Positions 1-7,708 of a stretch of DNA of 64,000 bases are shown in pieces. The DNA is from Halanaerobiales bacterium (lineage in GTDB: Bacteria > Bacillota_F > Halanaerobiia > DY22613): contig JAGMES010000006.1 of assembly GCA_023128035.1 (NCBI GenBank), positions 5,318 to 69,317 on the forward strand. Direction: 5' to 3'. Every line of letters starts with the position of its first letter. Within the stretch, counting starts at the first letter, position 1. The position numbers and the translations under genes are program-made. The notes below the pieces were generated by a model, which ran no database searches, was not told the origin of the DNA, and saw only the letters and a list, made by a program, of their open reading frames with translations.

Positions 1-891
1 TATTCCTGCATTTATGACTAAATTTGCATGATCATCTACGGTACCAACTATAGCAATTACAGGTATACCAAACTCTTTAGCAATTTTTGCAACCCCAATT
101 GGTGTTTTGCCATTAACTGTTTGATTATCTATCTTTCCCTCCCCAGTTATCACTAAATCTACATCTTTCATTTTTTCTCTAAGCTCATTTACATTTAATA
201 CTATCTCTACACCTGATTTAAGTTCCGCATTTAGAAAAGTAACTAAGCCTGCTCCCAGGCCACCAGCAGCACCTGAACCAGGAATATTTTGAATATCTTT
301 ACCTAATACTTTTTGCACAACATCAGCAAAATACCGCAAGTTGTCATCAAGCATTTTTACCATCTCGGGATCCGCTCCCTTTTGAGGAGCATAAACGTAT
401 GCTGCTCCATTAGGGCCATATAATAAATTAGTTACATCACAAGCTACTTTAATCTTTACTTCATTAATTCTAGGATCTAAACCACTCATATCAATTGACT
501 CAATACGGTTTAGCTCTCCTTCATCTAAAGCTGCTTTTATTAGTTCTCCTGTTCCATAAGTAGTAGTCTTACTAGGATCAGCTTTATCAAATGGTATCAG
601 TGGTAAACCAGAAGCTGTAGCCATCTCAATAACCGCTGTTTTACCATCTCCTAAAATACCAAAATAAGCCTCTATTGGTTCACCTAACGGATTCGTAACT
701 GTTTTATAAATTTTTTTCCCATTTGTAGCATCAGTCAAAGATTGAACCGTACCTTCCCCTCCATCTGCCATGGGAACTTTAATTATTTCTGCATCTGATA
801 AAAACATTAGGATTCCTTTTTCTATATTTTCTGAAACTTCTAAAGCTGATAAACTTCCTTTAAATGAATCAGGAGCTATAAGTACCTTCAT
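1..891 (-). CDS. glxK: Glycerate kinase, C-terminus cut by window edge
   Basis: Phosphorylates D-glycerate with ATP at the end of the sugar-diacid/glyoxylate route. The frame opens MKVLIAPDSFKGSLSA, the typical N-terminus of the GlxK/GarK family, followed by the conserved VPMADGGEGTV stretch near residue 40. About 297 codons are inside the window; the family is about 380 residues, so roughly 80 are missing beyond position 1. A GAGGAG ribosome site lies 8 nt before the ATG. It is the last visible gene of a minus-strand group with a CdaR-type activator upstream, a pairing known from enteric and Gram-positive glycerate/glucarate loci. An intrinsic terminator separates the two, so it probably has its own promoter. 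Confidence 0.9.
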   Translation of the reverse strand, partial: MKVLIAPDSFKGSLSALEVSENIEKGILMFLSDAEIIKVPMADGGEGTVQSLTDATNGKKIYKTVTNPLGEPIEAYFGILGDGKTAVIEMATASGLPLIPFDKADPSKTTTYGTGELIKAALDEGELNRIESIDMSGLDPRINEVKIKVACDVTNLLYGPNGAAYVYAPQKGADPEMVKMLDDNLRYFADVVQKVLGKDIQNIPGSGAAGGLGAGLVTFLNAELKSGVEIVLNVNELREKMKDVDLVITGEGKIDNQTVNGKTPIGVAKIAKEFGIPVIAIVGTVDDHANLVINAGI

Positions 892-1046
892 ATTTCCCAC
901 TCCTCTCATGCTATCTAAAATTTATAAATATTTTTACGAGGTACTTTTACCTAAGAACTCGTATTTTTCCGTTATAAGCTAAAATAAATCTGATATCATA
1001 TTCATTATATAATTTAACGTAGATCCATACTATATACAAATAGCAT

Positions 1047-1076
1047 AAAAAAATACCCTTTTTTGAAGGGTATTTT
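1047..1076 (-). terminator. Intrinsic terminator after cdaR
   Basis: An A/T-flanked hairpin with TACCCTT/AAGGGTA arms and runs of A and T on both sides, 20 nt past the cdaR stop codon. The flanks would let it work in both directions. Confidence 0.8.
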
Positions 1077-1097
1077 TGTGCAAACTGACTAACTTCT

Positions 1098-2246
1098 TTA
1101 CTTGTTTGTTGAAAATAAAAATAATCGATATGTCCAGATCAAAGTAAACAGATCTTTTGCATTTTTTGGATCTAAGCCTGTCTTTTTCTTTATTTTATCT
1201 AGTTTATATAATAATGTGTTACGATGCACAAAAAATTCACTAGCAGCTTTACTTATATTTAAATTATTGTTAACTAATGACTCGAGTATTTGGCCAATCT
1301 CTTCCTTAGCGAATATATTCTGGTCAAATAAATGACTAAAGTAATAATCAATTGAAAAAGGATCAATAAAGGGGAGAAAATAATCATACCCAAGATGATT
1401 AAGAGAATATATTTTGCTCTCTGCATTAATATATATCTTTTCTCCAACTTCTATAGCATTTTTCGCCCCGCGAAAAGATAAATATAATTTTTCAAGTTCA
1501 ACAAATATTTGACCTATACCAATTGCAAACTTTGTTATGCTTTTATTTAAATCAGCTTCAATTCTGTTAGCTAGTTCCATGATTATTTTATTCTGTTTTT
1601 GAGAATCGCTAGTTTCAAATGATTTAATTAGTACTAAATTTTCGCCTCTTATAAAAAATATATCTTGCAAATTATTGATATTGGGGTAGTTATTAAACCT
1701 TCTAAGCTGATTAGTTATTAACTTATTATCAAAGGGACGTACTTTAATCATTAATACCACACGACTTAATGTAGGATCAATTTTAAGTAACTTAACCCTC
1801 TCTTTTAACGATTCTTTATCATCAACCTTATTGTTTAATAATTGTTGATAAAAATTCTCCCGCATCTTGTTTTCTAGTTCAAACTCACGTAATAAAAACT
1901 CCTGCTGAAGCATTAATTCAACCAAATTTTTTACTATCTCACCATAGTCCCTAACTTCATCTACTTTTCCTGTTATTCCAACAACACCAATTATATTATC
2001 ATTAAATTTAATTGGTAAATTAATTCCAGTTTTTACACCCTTAAATTGATCAACATCTTTTTCTTTTATAATAAATGTCTTTCCAGTTTTAATTACATGA
2101 GCGGCTATTTCATGGAAAGTATTAATCCTTTTTTTATCTCCACTACCAACAATAATCGCATCCTGATCCATGATGTTAATATTTCTACCAAGAACGTTCA
2201 TTGTTTTTTCTACAATTTTCTGCCCCAAATTCTCCGTAAGTTGCAT
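1098..2246 (-). CDS. cdaR: CdaR-family sugar diacid/glycerate regulator
   Basis: Transcription factor of 382 residues. Residues 1-135 match the putative sugar-diacid recognition domain (MQLTENLGQKIVEKTM start; NINIMDQDAIIVGSGD near 23-38). The centre is a GGDEF-like fold typical of PucR/CdaR proteins. Residues about 320-375 are a PucR-type helix-turn-helix (NNLNISKAASEFFVHRNTLL, followed by YKLDKIKKKTGLD). Members activate glycerate kinase and diacid catabolic genes when glycerate or a diacid is present, which fits the glycerate kinase gene just downstream on the same strand. A GGAGG-type site (GAGAAGGGAGG) precedes the ATG. The 40-nt gap to the sigma-54 regulator upstream suggests co-transcription with it. 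Confidence 0.92.
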   Translation of the reverse strand: MQLTENLGQKIVEKTMNVLGRNINIMDQDAIIVGSGDKKRINTFHEIAAHVIKTGKTFIIKEKDVDQFKGVKTGINLPIKFNDNIIGVVGITGKVDEVRDYGEIVKNLVELMLQQEFLLREFELENKMRENFYQQLLNNKVDDKESLKERVKLLKIDPTLSRVVLMIKVRPFDNKLITNQLRRFNNYPNINNLQDIFFIRGENLVLIKSFETSDSQKQNKIIMELANRIEADLNKSITKFAIGIGQIFVELEKLYLSFRGAKNAIEVGEKIYINAESKIYSLNHLGYDYFLPFIDPFSIDYYFSHLFDQNIFAKEEIGQILESLVNNNLNISKAASEFFVHRNTLLYKLDKIKKKTGLDPKNAKDLFTLIWTYRLFLFSTNK

Positions 2247-2286
2247 AATCGTTTCCTCCCTTCTCTTTTCTTCACCATAGCCAAAA

Positions 2287-4026
2287 TTATAATTTATACC
2301 TCTTCATTTTGCGCACAATTGTCGGCTGACTTACCCCCAAAGCTTTCGCAACTTCACGAGTAGTAGAATATTTTTGCAAAGTCTTCATAATCAACTGCTT
2401 TTCGACCTCTTCCACTGCTTCTTTAAGTGGCATTAGATTAGGTACAATTATATCTGAAGGAGTTTTCAAGATATCTTCTGAACGAATATATTCTGGTAAA
2501 TCAGATGCTTTTATTAGATCATAATTTGTTAAGACTACTAATCTTTCAACCGTATTTTCTAACTCGCGAACATTCCCGGGCCAATCATATATTTCCAACA
2601 TCTGCAATGCTTCAGAATCAAACTTCTTAATGGTCTTAAATTGAACATTGAATCGCTCAAGAAAATGATAAATCAATGGAATAATATCTTCCTGTCTTTC
2701 TCTTAAAGGAGCCACATAGATTGGAACTACATTTAACCGATAGTATAAATCTTCTCTAAACTTTCCTTCAATGATCATCTGCTCTAAATCTCGATTAGTC
2801 GCAGTAATAATCCGTGTATTAACTTTTATCGGAGTTATTCCACCTACACGCACTATTTCCTTATCTTGAATGGCTCTTAAAAGCTTAACCTGCAAGTTCA
2901 ATGAAAGCTCACCTATCTCATCTAAAAAGAGAGTCCCACCTTCAGCAAGTTCAAAAAGTCCAGGTTTTCCTTCTTTACGCGCGCCAGTAAAAGCTCCTTT
3001 ATCATAACCAAATAGTTCTGATTCCAACAAATTTTCAGGTATTGCCCCACAATTAACCTTAATCAATGACCCTTTATCTTCATGTTGAGTACGATGGATA
3101 ACACTGGCTACAATCTCTTTTCCTACCCCGGACTCACCAGTAACTAAAACTGTCGAATTTACTTCACCAACTCTTAACGCAAGTTTAATTACATTTTGCA
3201 TTGCATCACTTTGGATAACTACATCCTCAAGATCAAGCTGTTGCAAGCGAAGTTGTGCTAATTCTGAGTGATATCGTCTGCTCAATTTTCGTGTTTCTGC
3301 AAGCTGTTGTTTTAACGTATTTAATTCTGCTAAATCACGCACGGTAGTTACGACACGAACTATCTCTCCATCTTCATCAAACACAGGAATTCCAGTAATT
3401 AATACCTCTTTTCCTGTTTTGATCTCATGAATAATCGTAACAGGTTCCCGTTCTTCCATTACTAAAAGACTCACTGATTCAGAGTAAACACCTTCTTCTA
3501 CTAATTCTTTCATATGCCGCCCCATAACTTCTTCACCTTTAATACCAGTAATTCTTGCATATGCACTATTTATTCTTAATGTAGTTCCTTCGCCATCAGT
3601 AATATAAATACCGTCAGAGATGGATTCAATAATTATATCCAACTCCTGATTTAACTCCTTAATCTCTTTTAATTCCTGACTAATAAACTCCATCTCTGAA
3701 ATATCTTGAAAAATTGCCACTGCGCCAACTATCTCTTCATCTTTAATAATTGAAGTACGGTTGGTTAATACCATCACTTCCCCAACCTTCATTTTACGGG
3801 AATATTCAGCCTGTCCAGTTCTTAAAACAGTTTTAAGCCCAGTAGCAGGAATCACTTCATCCACTGGTCTATCCATAACTTCATTTGCTTTCTTTCCAAC
3901 AATCTTTTCAGCAGCATAATTAAAAATTGTAATATAACCCTGTTCATCTACAGCAACAATAGCATTATGAGCTGCATCCAGGATGGTCTTTAACTTTTCT
4001 TCCTCATATCGTTTCACTATTCCCAT
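2287..4026 (-). CDS. Sigma-54-dependent PAS-AAA-HTH regulator
   Basis: Enhancer-binding activator of about 579 residues. Two PAS sensor domains (about 12-110 and 130-240) are followed by a sigma-54 interaction AAA+ ATPase (about 265-500) with Walker A GESGVGKE, the sigma-54 contact loop GAFTGA and Walker B TLFLDEIGEL. A TyrR-like HTH (TTREVAKALGVSQPTIVRKM) ends the protein. The family couples ATP hydrolysis to open-complex formation by RpoN. I found no clear -24/-12 promoter near the glycerate kinase gene, so its target is not visible. Two starts are possible: ATG at 4026, whose purine-rich site is too close, and GTG at 4017, which has better spacing to AGGGGATGGG. The effector is unknown. 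Confidence 0.9.
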   Translation of the reverse strand: MGIVKRYEEEKLKTILDAAHNAIVAVDEQGYITIFNYAAEKIVGKKANEVMDRPVDEVIPATGLKTVLRTGQAEYSRKMKVGEVMVLTNRTSIIKDEEIVGAVAIFQDISEMEFISQELKEIKELNQELDIIIESISDGIYITDGEGTTLRINSAYARITGIKGEEVMGRHMKELVEEGVYSESVSLLVMEEREPVTIIHEIKTGKEVLITGIPVFDEDGEIVRVVTTVRDLAELNTLKQQLAETRKLSRRYHSELAQLRLQQLDLEDVVIQSDAMQNVIKLALRVGEVNSTVLVTGESGVGKEIVASVIHRTQHEDKGSLIKVNCGAIPENLLESELFGYDKGAFTGARKEGKPGLFELAEGGTLFLDEIGELSLNLQVKLLRAIQDKEIVRVGGITPIKVNTRIITATNRDLEQMIIEGKFREDLYYRLNVVPIYVAPLRERQEDIIPLIYHFLERFNVQFKTIKKFDSEALQMLEIYDWPGNVRELENTVERLVVLTNYDLIKASDLPEYIRSEDILKTPSDIIVPNLMPLKEAVEEVEKQLIMKTLQKYSTTREVAKALGVSQPTIVRKMKRYKL

Positions 4027-4108
4027 CCCCCTAATTTCATCATATATTTATTTTTTCTGCATCTAAATTCCCATTCCTTCATAAACACAAAATATAATAA
4101 GTACTAAC

Positions 4109-4137
4109 TTGACATTCCTCCAAAAAAACAATATATT
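4109..4137 (+). promoter_or_regulatory. Vegetative promoter of chromate transporter pair
   Basis: TTGACA at 4109-4114 and TATATT at 4132-4137 are separated by exactly 17 nt, 37 nt before the first chr gene. Confidence 0.8.
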
Positions 4138-4174
4138 TAAGCTATAGAAGTGAGGAAGTAAAGGAGTGAAAAAC

Positions 4175-4762
4175 ATGAAAAAAAAAGATAGCAATTTCAA
4201 ACTATTACTCAAACTCTTTTCAATCTTTTTCAAGATCGGCATGTTCACCTTTGGTGGTGGATTTGCAATGATCCCTCTGATCGAAAAAGAGATCGTTGAA
4301 AAACATAAATGGATTGAAAAAGATGAATTCGTTGACTCGATTTCCCTGACCCAAACAGTTCCCGGGCCAGTCGCCGTAAATCTTTCAGTCCTCATCGGCT
4401 ACAACTTAAGCGGCATACCTGGAGCAATCATTTCAGTCTTTGGCATTGCTCTCCCTTCATTCACAATCATTCTAATCATCGCTAGTTTTTTTGAACAATT
4501 TAGCAATAACCCCTTGATAACACGCGCTTTCATGGGTATTAGACCAGCAGTTGTTGCCTTAATCCTCTATTCAGCCTTTAAACTTAGCAAAAATATTAAT
4601 TGGTTCCCAATGCTCGGAGGTACATTTATAGTTACAGTCATTGCGAAAACTTATTTTGGAATCAGCCCCGTATTTTTAATAATTGGTGCTGCAATTTTTG
4701 GACTTATCTATAATGTAATAAATAATAAAGTCCTGTTAACCACAAAAAACCAGGAAGAATAA
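4175..4762 (+). CDS. chrA: Chromate transporter, half-size subunit 1
   Basis: Inner-membrane protein of about 195 residues of the CHR family (short-chain form). The diagnostic FTFGGGFAMIPLIEKEIV motif lies near residues 20-38 and TQTVPGPVAVN near 60-70, with about six hydrophobic segments. Short-chain CHR proteins act in pairs and export chromate; in many anaerobes the real substrate is unknown. ATG at 4175 has AAGGAG ten nt upstream; the in-frame GTG at 4166 directly abuts that site and is unlikely. It lies 13 nt before the partner gene and shares its promoter. Confidence 0.88.
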   Translation: MKKKDSNFKLLLKLFSIFFKIGMFTFGGGFAMIPLIEKEIVEKHKWIEKDEFVDSISLTQTVPGPVAVNLSVLIGYNLSGIPGAIISVFGIALPSFTIILIIASFFEQFSNNPLITRAFMGIRPAVVALILYSAFKLSKNINWFPMLGGTFIVTVIAKTYFGISPVFLIIGAAIFGLIYNVINNKVLLTTKNQEE

Positions 4763-4775
4763 TGAGGTGAAATAA

Positions 4776-5294
4776 ATGAAACTACTAATTACCCTTTACC
4801 TATCATTTTTTAAAATCGGACTTTTCGGGTTTGGCGGAGGATATGCCATGATCTCATTAATACAAAATGAACTATTAACCCATGGATGGCTATCTTTAAA
4901 AGACTTTGTTGATATCATTGCCATTGCTGAAATGACTCCAGGGCCAATAGCAGTCAACAGTGGTACTTTTGTCGGTTTTAAAATTTCTTCACTATCAGGA
5001 GCAATTTTAGCAACAATGGGAGTTATTACTCCTTCCTTGATTCTTGTTCTTATACTCGCACATTTTTTTAATAAAGTAAAAAATTCTCCTCATACAACAA
5101 CAATTCTGACCTTTTTACGACCAACAGTAATTGGTTTAATCTTCGCTGCAGGTTTATCTATAGGTAAATTCAGCATGATAGACTGGAAAAGTTATTTAAT
5201 CGGTGGAGCTGTTTTTCTTGTAATGGTTAAAACTAAAATTCATCCAATCTTGGTGATATTTTTATCGGGAGTGGTTGGGGTAATTATTTATTAA
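4776..5294 (+). CDS. chrA: Chromate transporter, half-size subunit 2
   Basis: Second short-chain CHR protein of 172 residues with LFGFGGGYAMISLIQNEL near residues 16-33 and AEMTPGPIAVNSGTF near 50-65, plus hydrophobic segments to the C-terminus. The two halves correspond to the N- and C-domains of full-length ChrA and are expected to form a heterodimer with opposite membrane orientation. GAGGTG precedes the ATG. No chromate reductase or ChrB-like regulator lies nearby, so the physiological substrate is uncertain. Confidence 0.87.
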   Translation: MKLLITLYLSFFKIGLFGFGGGYAMISLIQNELLTHGWLSLKDFVDIIAIAEMTPGPIAVNSGTFVGFKISSLSGAILATMGVITPSLILVLILAHFFNKVKNSPHTTTILTFLRPTVIGLIFAAGLSIGKFSMIDWKSYLIGGAVFLVMVKTKIHPILVIFLSGVVGVIIY

Positions 5295-5370
5295 ATTTCA
5301 GTTGAGATTAATAGATATCATTAAAGGGAACTCATAAAAAAATAACGTTTCTATTTAAAAATTGTACAAA

Positions 5371-5398
5371 AAAAGACCTCCGAATTAAGGAAGTCTTA
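5371..5398 (-). terminator. Terminator between chrA pair and toxN
   Basis: Imperfect hairpin AAGACTTCC/GGAGGTCTT followed on the minus strand by seven T residues. It overlaps the toxN stop codon and could also stop transcription coming from chrA. Confidence 0.65.
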
Positions 5399-5980
5399 GT
5401 TTTCTTCAAGTGATTTCTCTTTCGCAACCGCTATTTCTTTATTCATTATACTTTCTAACTGTTGTGTATATTCTATACATTTTTGCTCTAGTAGTTTAAA
5501 ATCAAAACATCTTAATGAAACTCTATCTTCTGGATAATCATATTTCCTTTTATACAAAGCAACAGCTTTATCATTAACATTTCTATCCCTTATTTCTTTC
5601 ATTTCCTTTTTTAGTAAAACTATGTAACTGTTCTTCTTTGAAGTATCCTTAAAAGTCCTAAAATTTTCAATATTTTTGTATTCTACCTCAATTAATTTAC
5701 TTTTGTGAACTGGAAACATATAGTTAAGATTAACTACTGCAATAATTTTTTTACTATCATTTTTACTATCATACAATTTAATAAAATCCAAGTTTTCTTT
5801 CATCTTCAAATAACGTTGTTTTCGAGATGAAACTTGAGTAATATAAACTAAATCGCCAATTTCAAAGAGTTTTCCAAAAAACGGTTTAAACTTATCGTCA
5901 CCATAATCTATCTTTGGAATTCTTTTTTCTACATTTCTAAGATAAGTTAAAAATTTTTCTTCAACAGTATACCATTTCAT
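5396..5980 (-). CDS. toxN: ToxN/AbiQ-type type III toxin endoribonuclease
   Basis: Protein of 194 residues matching the ToxN/AbiQ family: KPFFGKLFEIGDLVYITQVS (about 32-51) followed by the SSRK active-site region, then a central VVNLNYMFPV strand and a helical C-terminus. Family members are sequence-specific endoribonucleases that cut mRNA and their own antitoxin precursor, and are held inactive by RNA pseudoknots. The classical layout is complete here: promoter, 33-nt repeats, attenuating hairpin, then the toxin with GGGAGAA before the ATG. Known relatives act in phage abortive infection or plasmid/locus maintenance. Toxicity and phage response are inferred from family. Confidence 0.9.
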   Translation of the reverse strand: MKWYTVEEKFLTYLRNVEKRIPKIDYGDDKFKPFFGKLFEIGDLVYITQVSSRKQRYLKMKENLDFIKLYDSKNDSKKIIAVVNLNYMFPVHKSKLIEVEYKNIENFRTFKDTSKKNSYIVLLKKEMKEIRDRNVNDKAVALYKRKYDYPEDRVSLRCFDFKLLEQKCIEYTQQLESIMNKEIAVAKEKSLEEN

Positions 5981-5997
5981 AATATTTCTCCCATGAC

Positions 5998-6025
5998 AAA
6001 AAGCTGAGATAGAAATCTCAGCTTT
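5998..6025 (-). terminator. Attenuating terminator between antitoxin RNA and toxN
   Basis: Perfect 9-bp stem AGCTGAGAT/ATCTCAGCT with a TTCT loop and five T residues on the minus strand. It sits between the repeats and the toxN ribosome site, where type III systems keep a leaky terminator so antitoxin RNA exceeds toxin mRNA. Confidence 0.88.
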
Positions 6026-6096
6026 CTATTAAGACGATTTTAGTAGGATTCGCAACCTCTATTAAGACGATTTTAGTAGGATTCGCAACCTCTATT
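6026..6096 (-). ncRNA. toxI: ToxI-like antitoxin RNA, two 33-nt tandem repeats
   Basis: Two identical 33-nt units lie head to tail (6026-6058 and 6059-6091), with about nine bases of a third at 6092-6100. Read in RNA sense, each contains GGTTGCGAATCCTACTAAAA followed by TCGTCTTAATAGA. They begin where the consensus promoter predicts the transcript start and end at the attenuator. In type III systems each repeat is cut out by the toxin and folds as a pseudoknot that binds it. Neutralisation of the adjacent ToxN is inferred from this synteny; the pseudoknot was not modelled. Confidence 0.87.
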
Positions 6097-6102
6097 AAAT
6101 AC

Positions 6103-6131
6103 ATTATACTTTAATACAAACGAAATGTCAA
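6103..6131 (-). promoter_or_regulatory. Consensus promoter of toxIN
   Basis: On the minus strand, TTGACA (6126-6131) and TATAAT (6103-6108) are separated by 17 nt, a perfect vegetative promoter. The predicted start near 6096 places the repeats at the 5' end of the transcript. Confidence 0.92.
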
Positions 6132-6228
6132 TAGACCTTTAAAATTTTCAGTAATATAATTCTATTCTCACAATAGTATACCCATTTTCAAAGTAAAATG
6201 TAACTATTTTTAAGGTATTTTTTGAAAA

Positions 6229-6276
6229 AAATATTTAAATATTACTTCATAAATATGAAATAATATTTAAATATTT
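6229..6276 (-). terminator. AT-rich 22-bp hairpin after HEPN gene
   Basis: Inverted arms of 22 nt (6229-6250 and 6255-6276), one wobble pair, loop AAAT, followed on the minus strand by a T run. It probably terminates the HEPN operon; it is also the main feature of the 260-nt gap before toxIN. Confidence 0.6.
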
Positions 6277-6394
6277 CTTTAGTTTTATTTTTATCTGATT
6301 AAGACAAAAAATACTTCGCATTGGTACTTTACTAAAACAAATCAAGATTGTCGACAATGTTTTTACACACTGTATAAACTGTAGATAAATCATA

Positions 6395-6880
6395 TTATTT
6401 ACCAAGTTTGGGAACCCAATATCTACCATGAGCCAACCAATGTCTATATTTTAATGCACTTTTATAATCACTAATAAAGCTTTTGAGTTGTGGAAAATGT
6501 TCTTTCCATTTTTCAAGAATATCTTCATCTAATTGAATATTCTTGTTCTTTATCTTATAAATCTGAAAAAAATCTTTACTCAAACTATCTTTCTTTTTTG
6601 CATACACTCTATTAAAAAAATCTAGTCTTAAACATCCTTCCACATTTGCTAGCATATTAAAACTAGCAGCTAGTTCAGTTTCTTCATGTAAATCTTGGAA
6701 ATATTCCTCAATTTCATTTAACGACATGATTAAAAATTTATTTGGTACATTTGTTTGTGACTCAATACAATTTTTTATATACTTTTTATAATTTAATAAT
6801 GATGATTTGCACATATTGTACCAATCATAAATCTCATCTATATCTTGATTGGAAATAAAAATAGAAACTTTTTTAACCAT
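6395..6880 (-). CDS. HEPN-domain protein, C-terminus cut by in-frame stop
   Basis: Protein of 161 residues, mostly helical. It ends with KYRHWLAHGRYWVPKLGK, which contains the R-x4-H signature (RHWLAH) of HEPN nucleases common in toxin-antitoxin and phage-defence loci. A TAA at 6395-6397 interrupts an open frame that continues for 20 more codons (YDLSTVYTVCKNIVDNLDLF) to a TAG at 6332-6334, so the ancestral protein was probably longer and an AAA or CAA codon mutated. The HEPN motif itself is kept. It overlaps the upstream gene by 8 nt and has GGAGG before the ATG, so the two are translated as a pair. RNase activity is inferred. Confidence 0.7.
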   Translation of the reverse strand: MVKKVSIFISNQDIDEIYDWYNMCKSSLLNYKKYIKNCIESQTNVPNKFLIMSLNEIEEYFQDLHEETELAASFNMLANVEGCLRLDFFNRVYAKKKDSLSKDFFQIYKIKNKNIQLDEDILEKWKEHFPQLKSFISDYKSALKYRHWLAHGRYWVPKLGK

Positions 6881-7412
6881 TTATAACCTCCAGAAGAGCA
6901 TCGGAGAAAGAGTCAGCATTAAGAGTTAAGAATTGAATATTAGGTGCTAATGTAGCAATTTTCCAATCAAGTTTTACTTCTTTTGGACTAGTTTCATCCT
7001 GTTTATCAAAGTCTGGATTGCTAGATATTTTAACCTTTATAATCGGTCCCTTTGAATTTTCACCAACTAAGACAAATTTTACTTTCCCGTATTTACCAAT
7101 CATATCTATTCGGCCTTGTGCTCCAATTATAATCCTACCAACTGGCTCAATTTCTACTTTCTGTCCTGAAATAACAATATACATCTTTTTCGTTTCATAT
7201 TGCCCAAGATATTCTTCGCGCATTGTATATTTTACAAGTTCTAGCTTTAATAAACCTTTTTCTTCATAGTCACTAAGCCACCCTTGAATTTTTTCATAAA
7301 ACTTGTCAATTTCACTCAACCAAGTTTGTTTTTCTTTTTCCCAGTCAATTTGTTCTTGTTCCTCCCTCTCTGCGTTCTTTTTTAGGAACTTCTCTAAATT
7401 ATCTAAGCCCAT
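6873..7412 (-). CDS. Unknown partner of HEPN protein
   Basis: Protein of 179 residues not assigned to a family. Residues 1-60 are highly charged and probably coiled coil (KNAEREEQEQIDWEKEKQTW). Residues 75-150 alternate short hydrophobic strands with glycines (VEIEPVGRIIIGAQGRIDMI), suggesting a small beta domain. A GGAGG site precedes the ATG. The 8-nt overlap with the HEPN gene and the neighbouring toxIN locus suggest a toxin-antitoxin or defence pair, with this protein as antitoxin or sensor. That role is context only; it lacks nucleotidyltransferase or DNA-binding motifs I could recognise. Confidence 0.65.
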   Translation of the reverse strand: MGLDNLEKFLKKNAEREEQEQIDWEKEKQTWLSEIDKFYEKIQGWLSDYEEKGLLKLELVKYTMREEYLGQYETKKMYIVISGQKVEIEPVGRIIIGAQGRIDMIGKYGKVKFVLVGENSKGPIIKVKISSNPDFDKQDETSPKEVKLDWKIATLAPNIQFLTLNADSFSDALLEVING

Positions 7413-7659
7413 ACCAAAAACCTCCTTATCATAATAGGTTTACTTATTCATTACCATAATATTATTCTATCATAATTCTTTCAAAATAAAAACCTAGAAT
7501 ACTCTTTCAATTTCATAGAACACTTAATACACCTCTCTATTTAGGAAGATGTATTTTCATTATCCCCCCAATTTCCTCTTAGAATGTTCTAGTCGCAATC
7601 CCATAACAGTTTTTTAAAATCAAAAAAACTTATAGAGGCTTAAAACTACATAAACAATA

Positions 7660-7696
7660 AAAAAGCCTAATGGCTCAAACATCAACCATTAGACTC
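7660..7696 (-). terminator. Terminator of chemoreceptor gene
   Basis: Stem CTAATGG/CCATTAG with an 11-nt loop and six T residues on the minus strand, 13 nt past the stop codon. The rest of the 296-nt gap to the HEPN operon is AT-rich without a convincing feature. Confidence 0.75.
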
Positions 7697-7708
7697 TTAA
7701 AAATATTA

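Noticed and set aside
892..1046. Sigma-54 promoter before glycerate kinase.
   Set aside because: No TGGCAC/TTGC pair at the right spacing was found on the minus strand.
6026..6100. Repeats resembling a short CRISPR array.
   Set aside because: The units are strictly tandem without spacers, no cas genes are near, and the ToxN context explains them.
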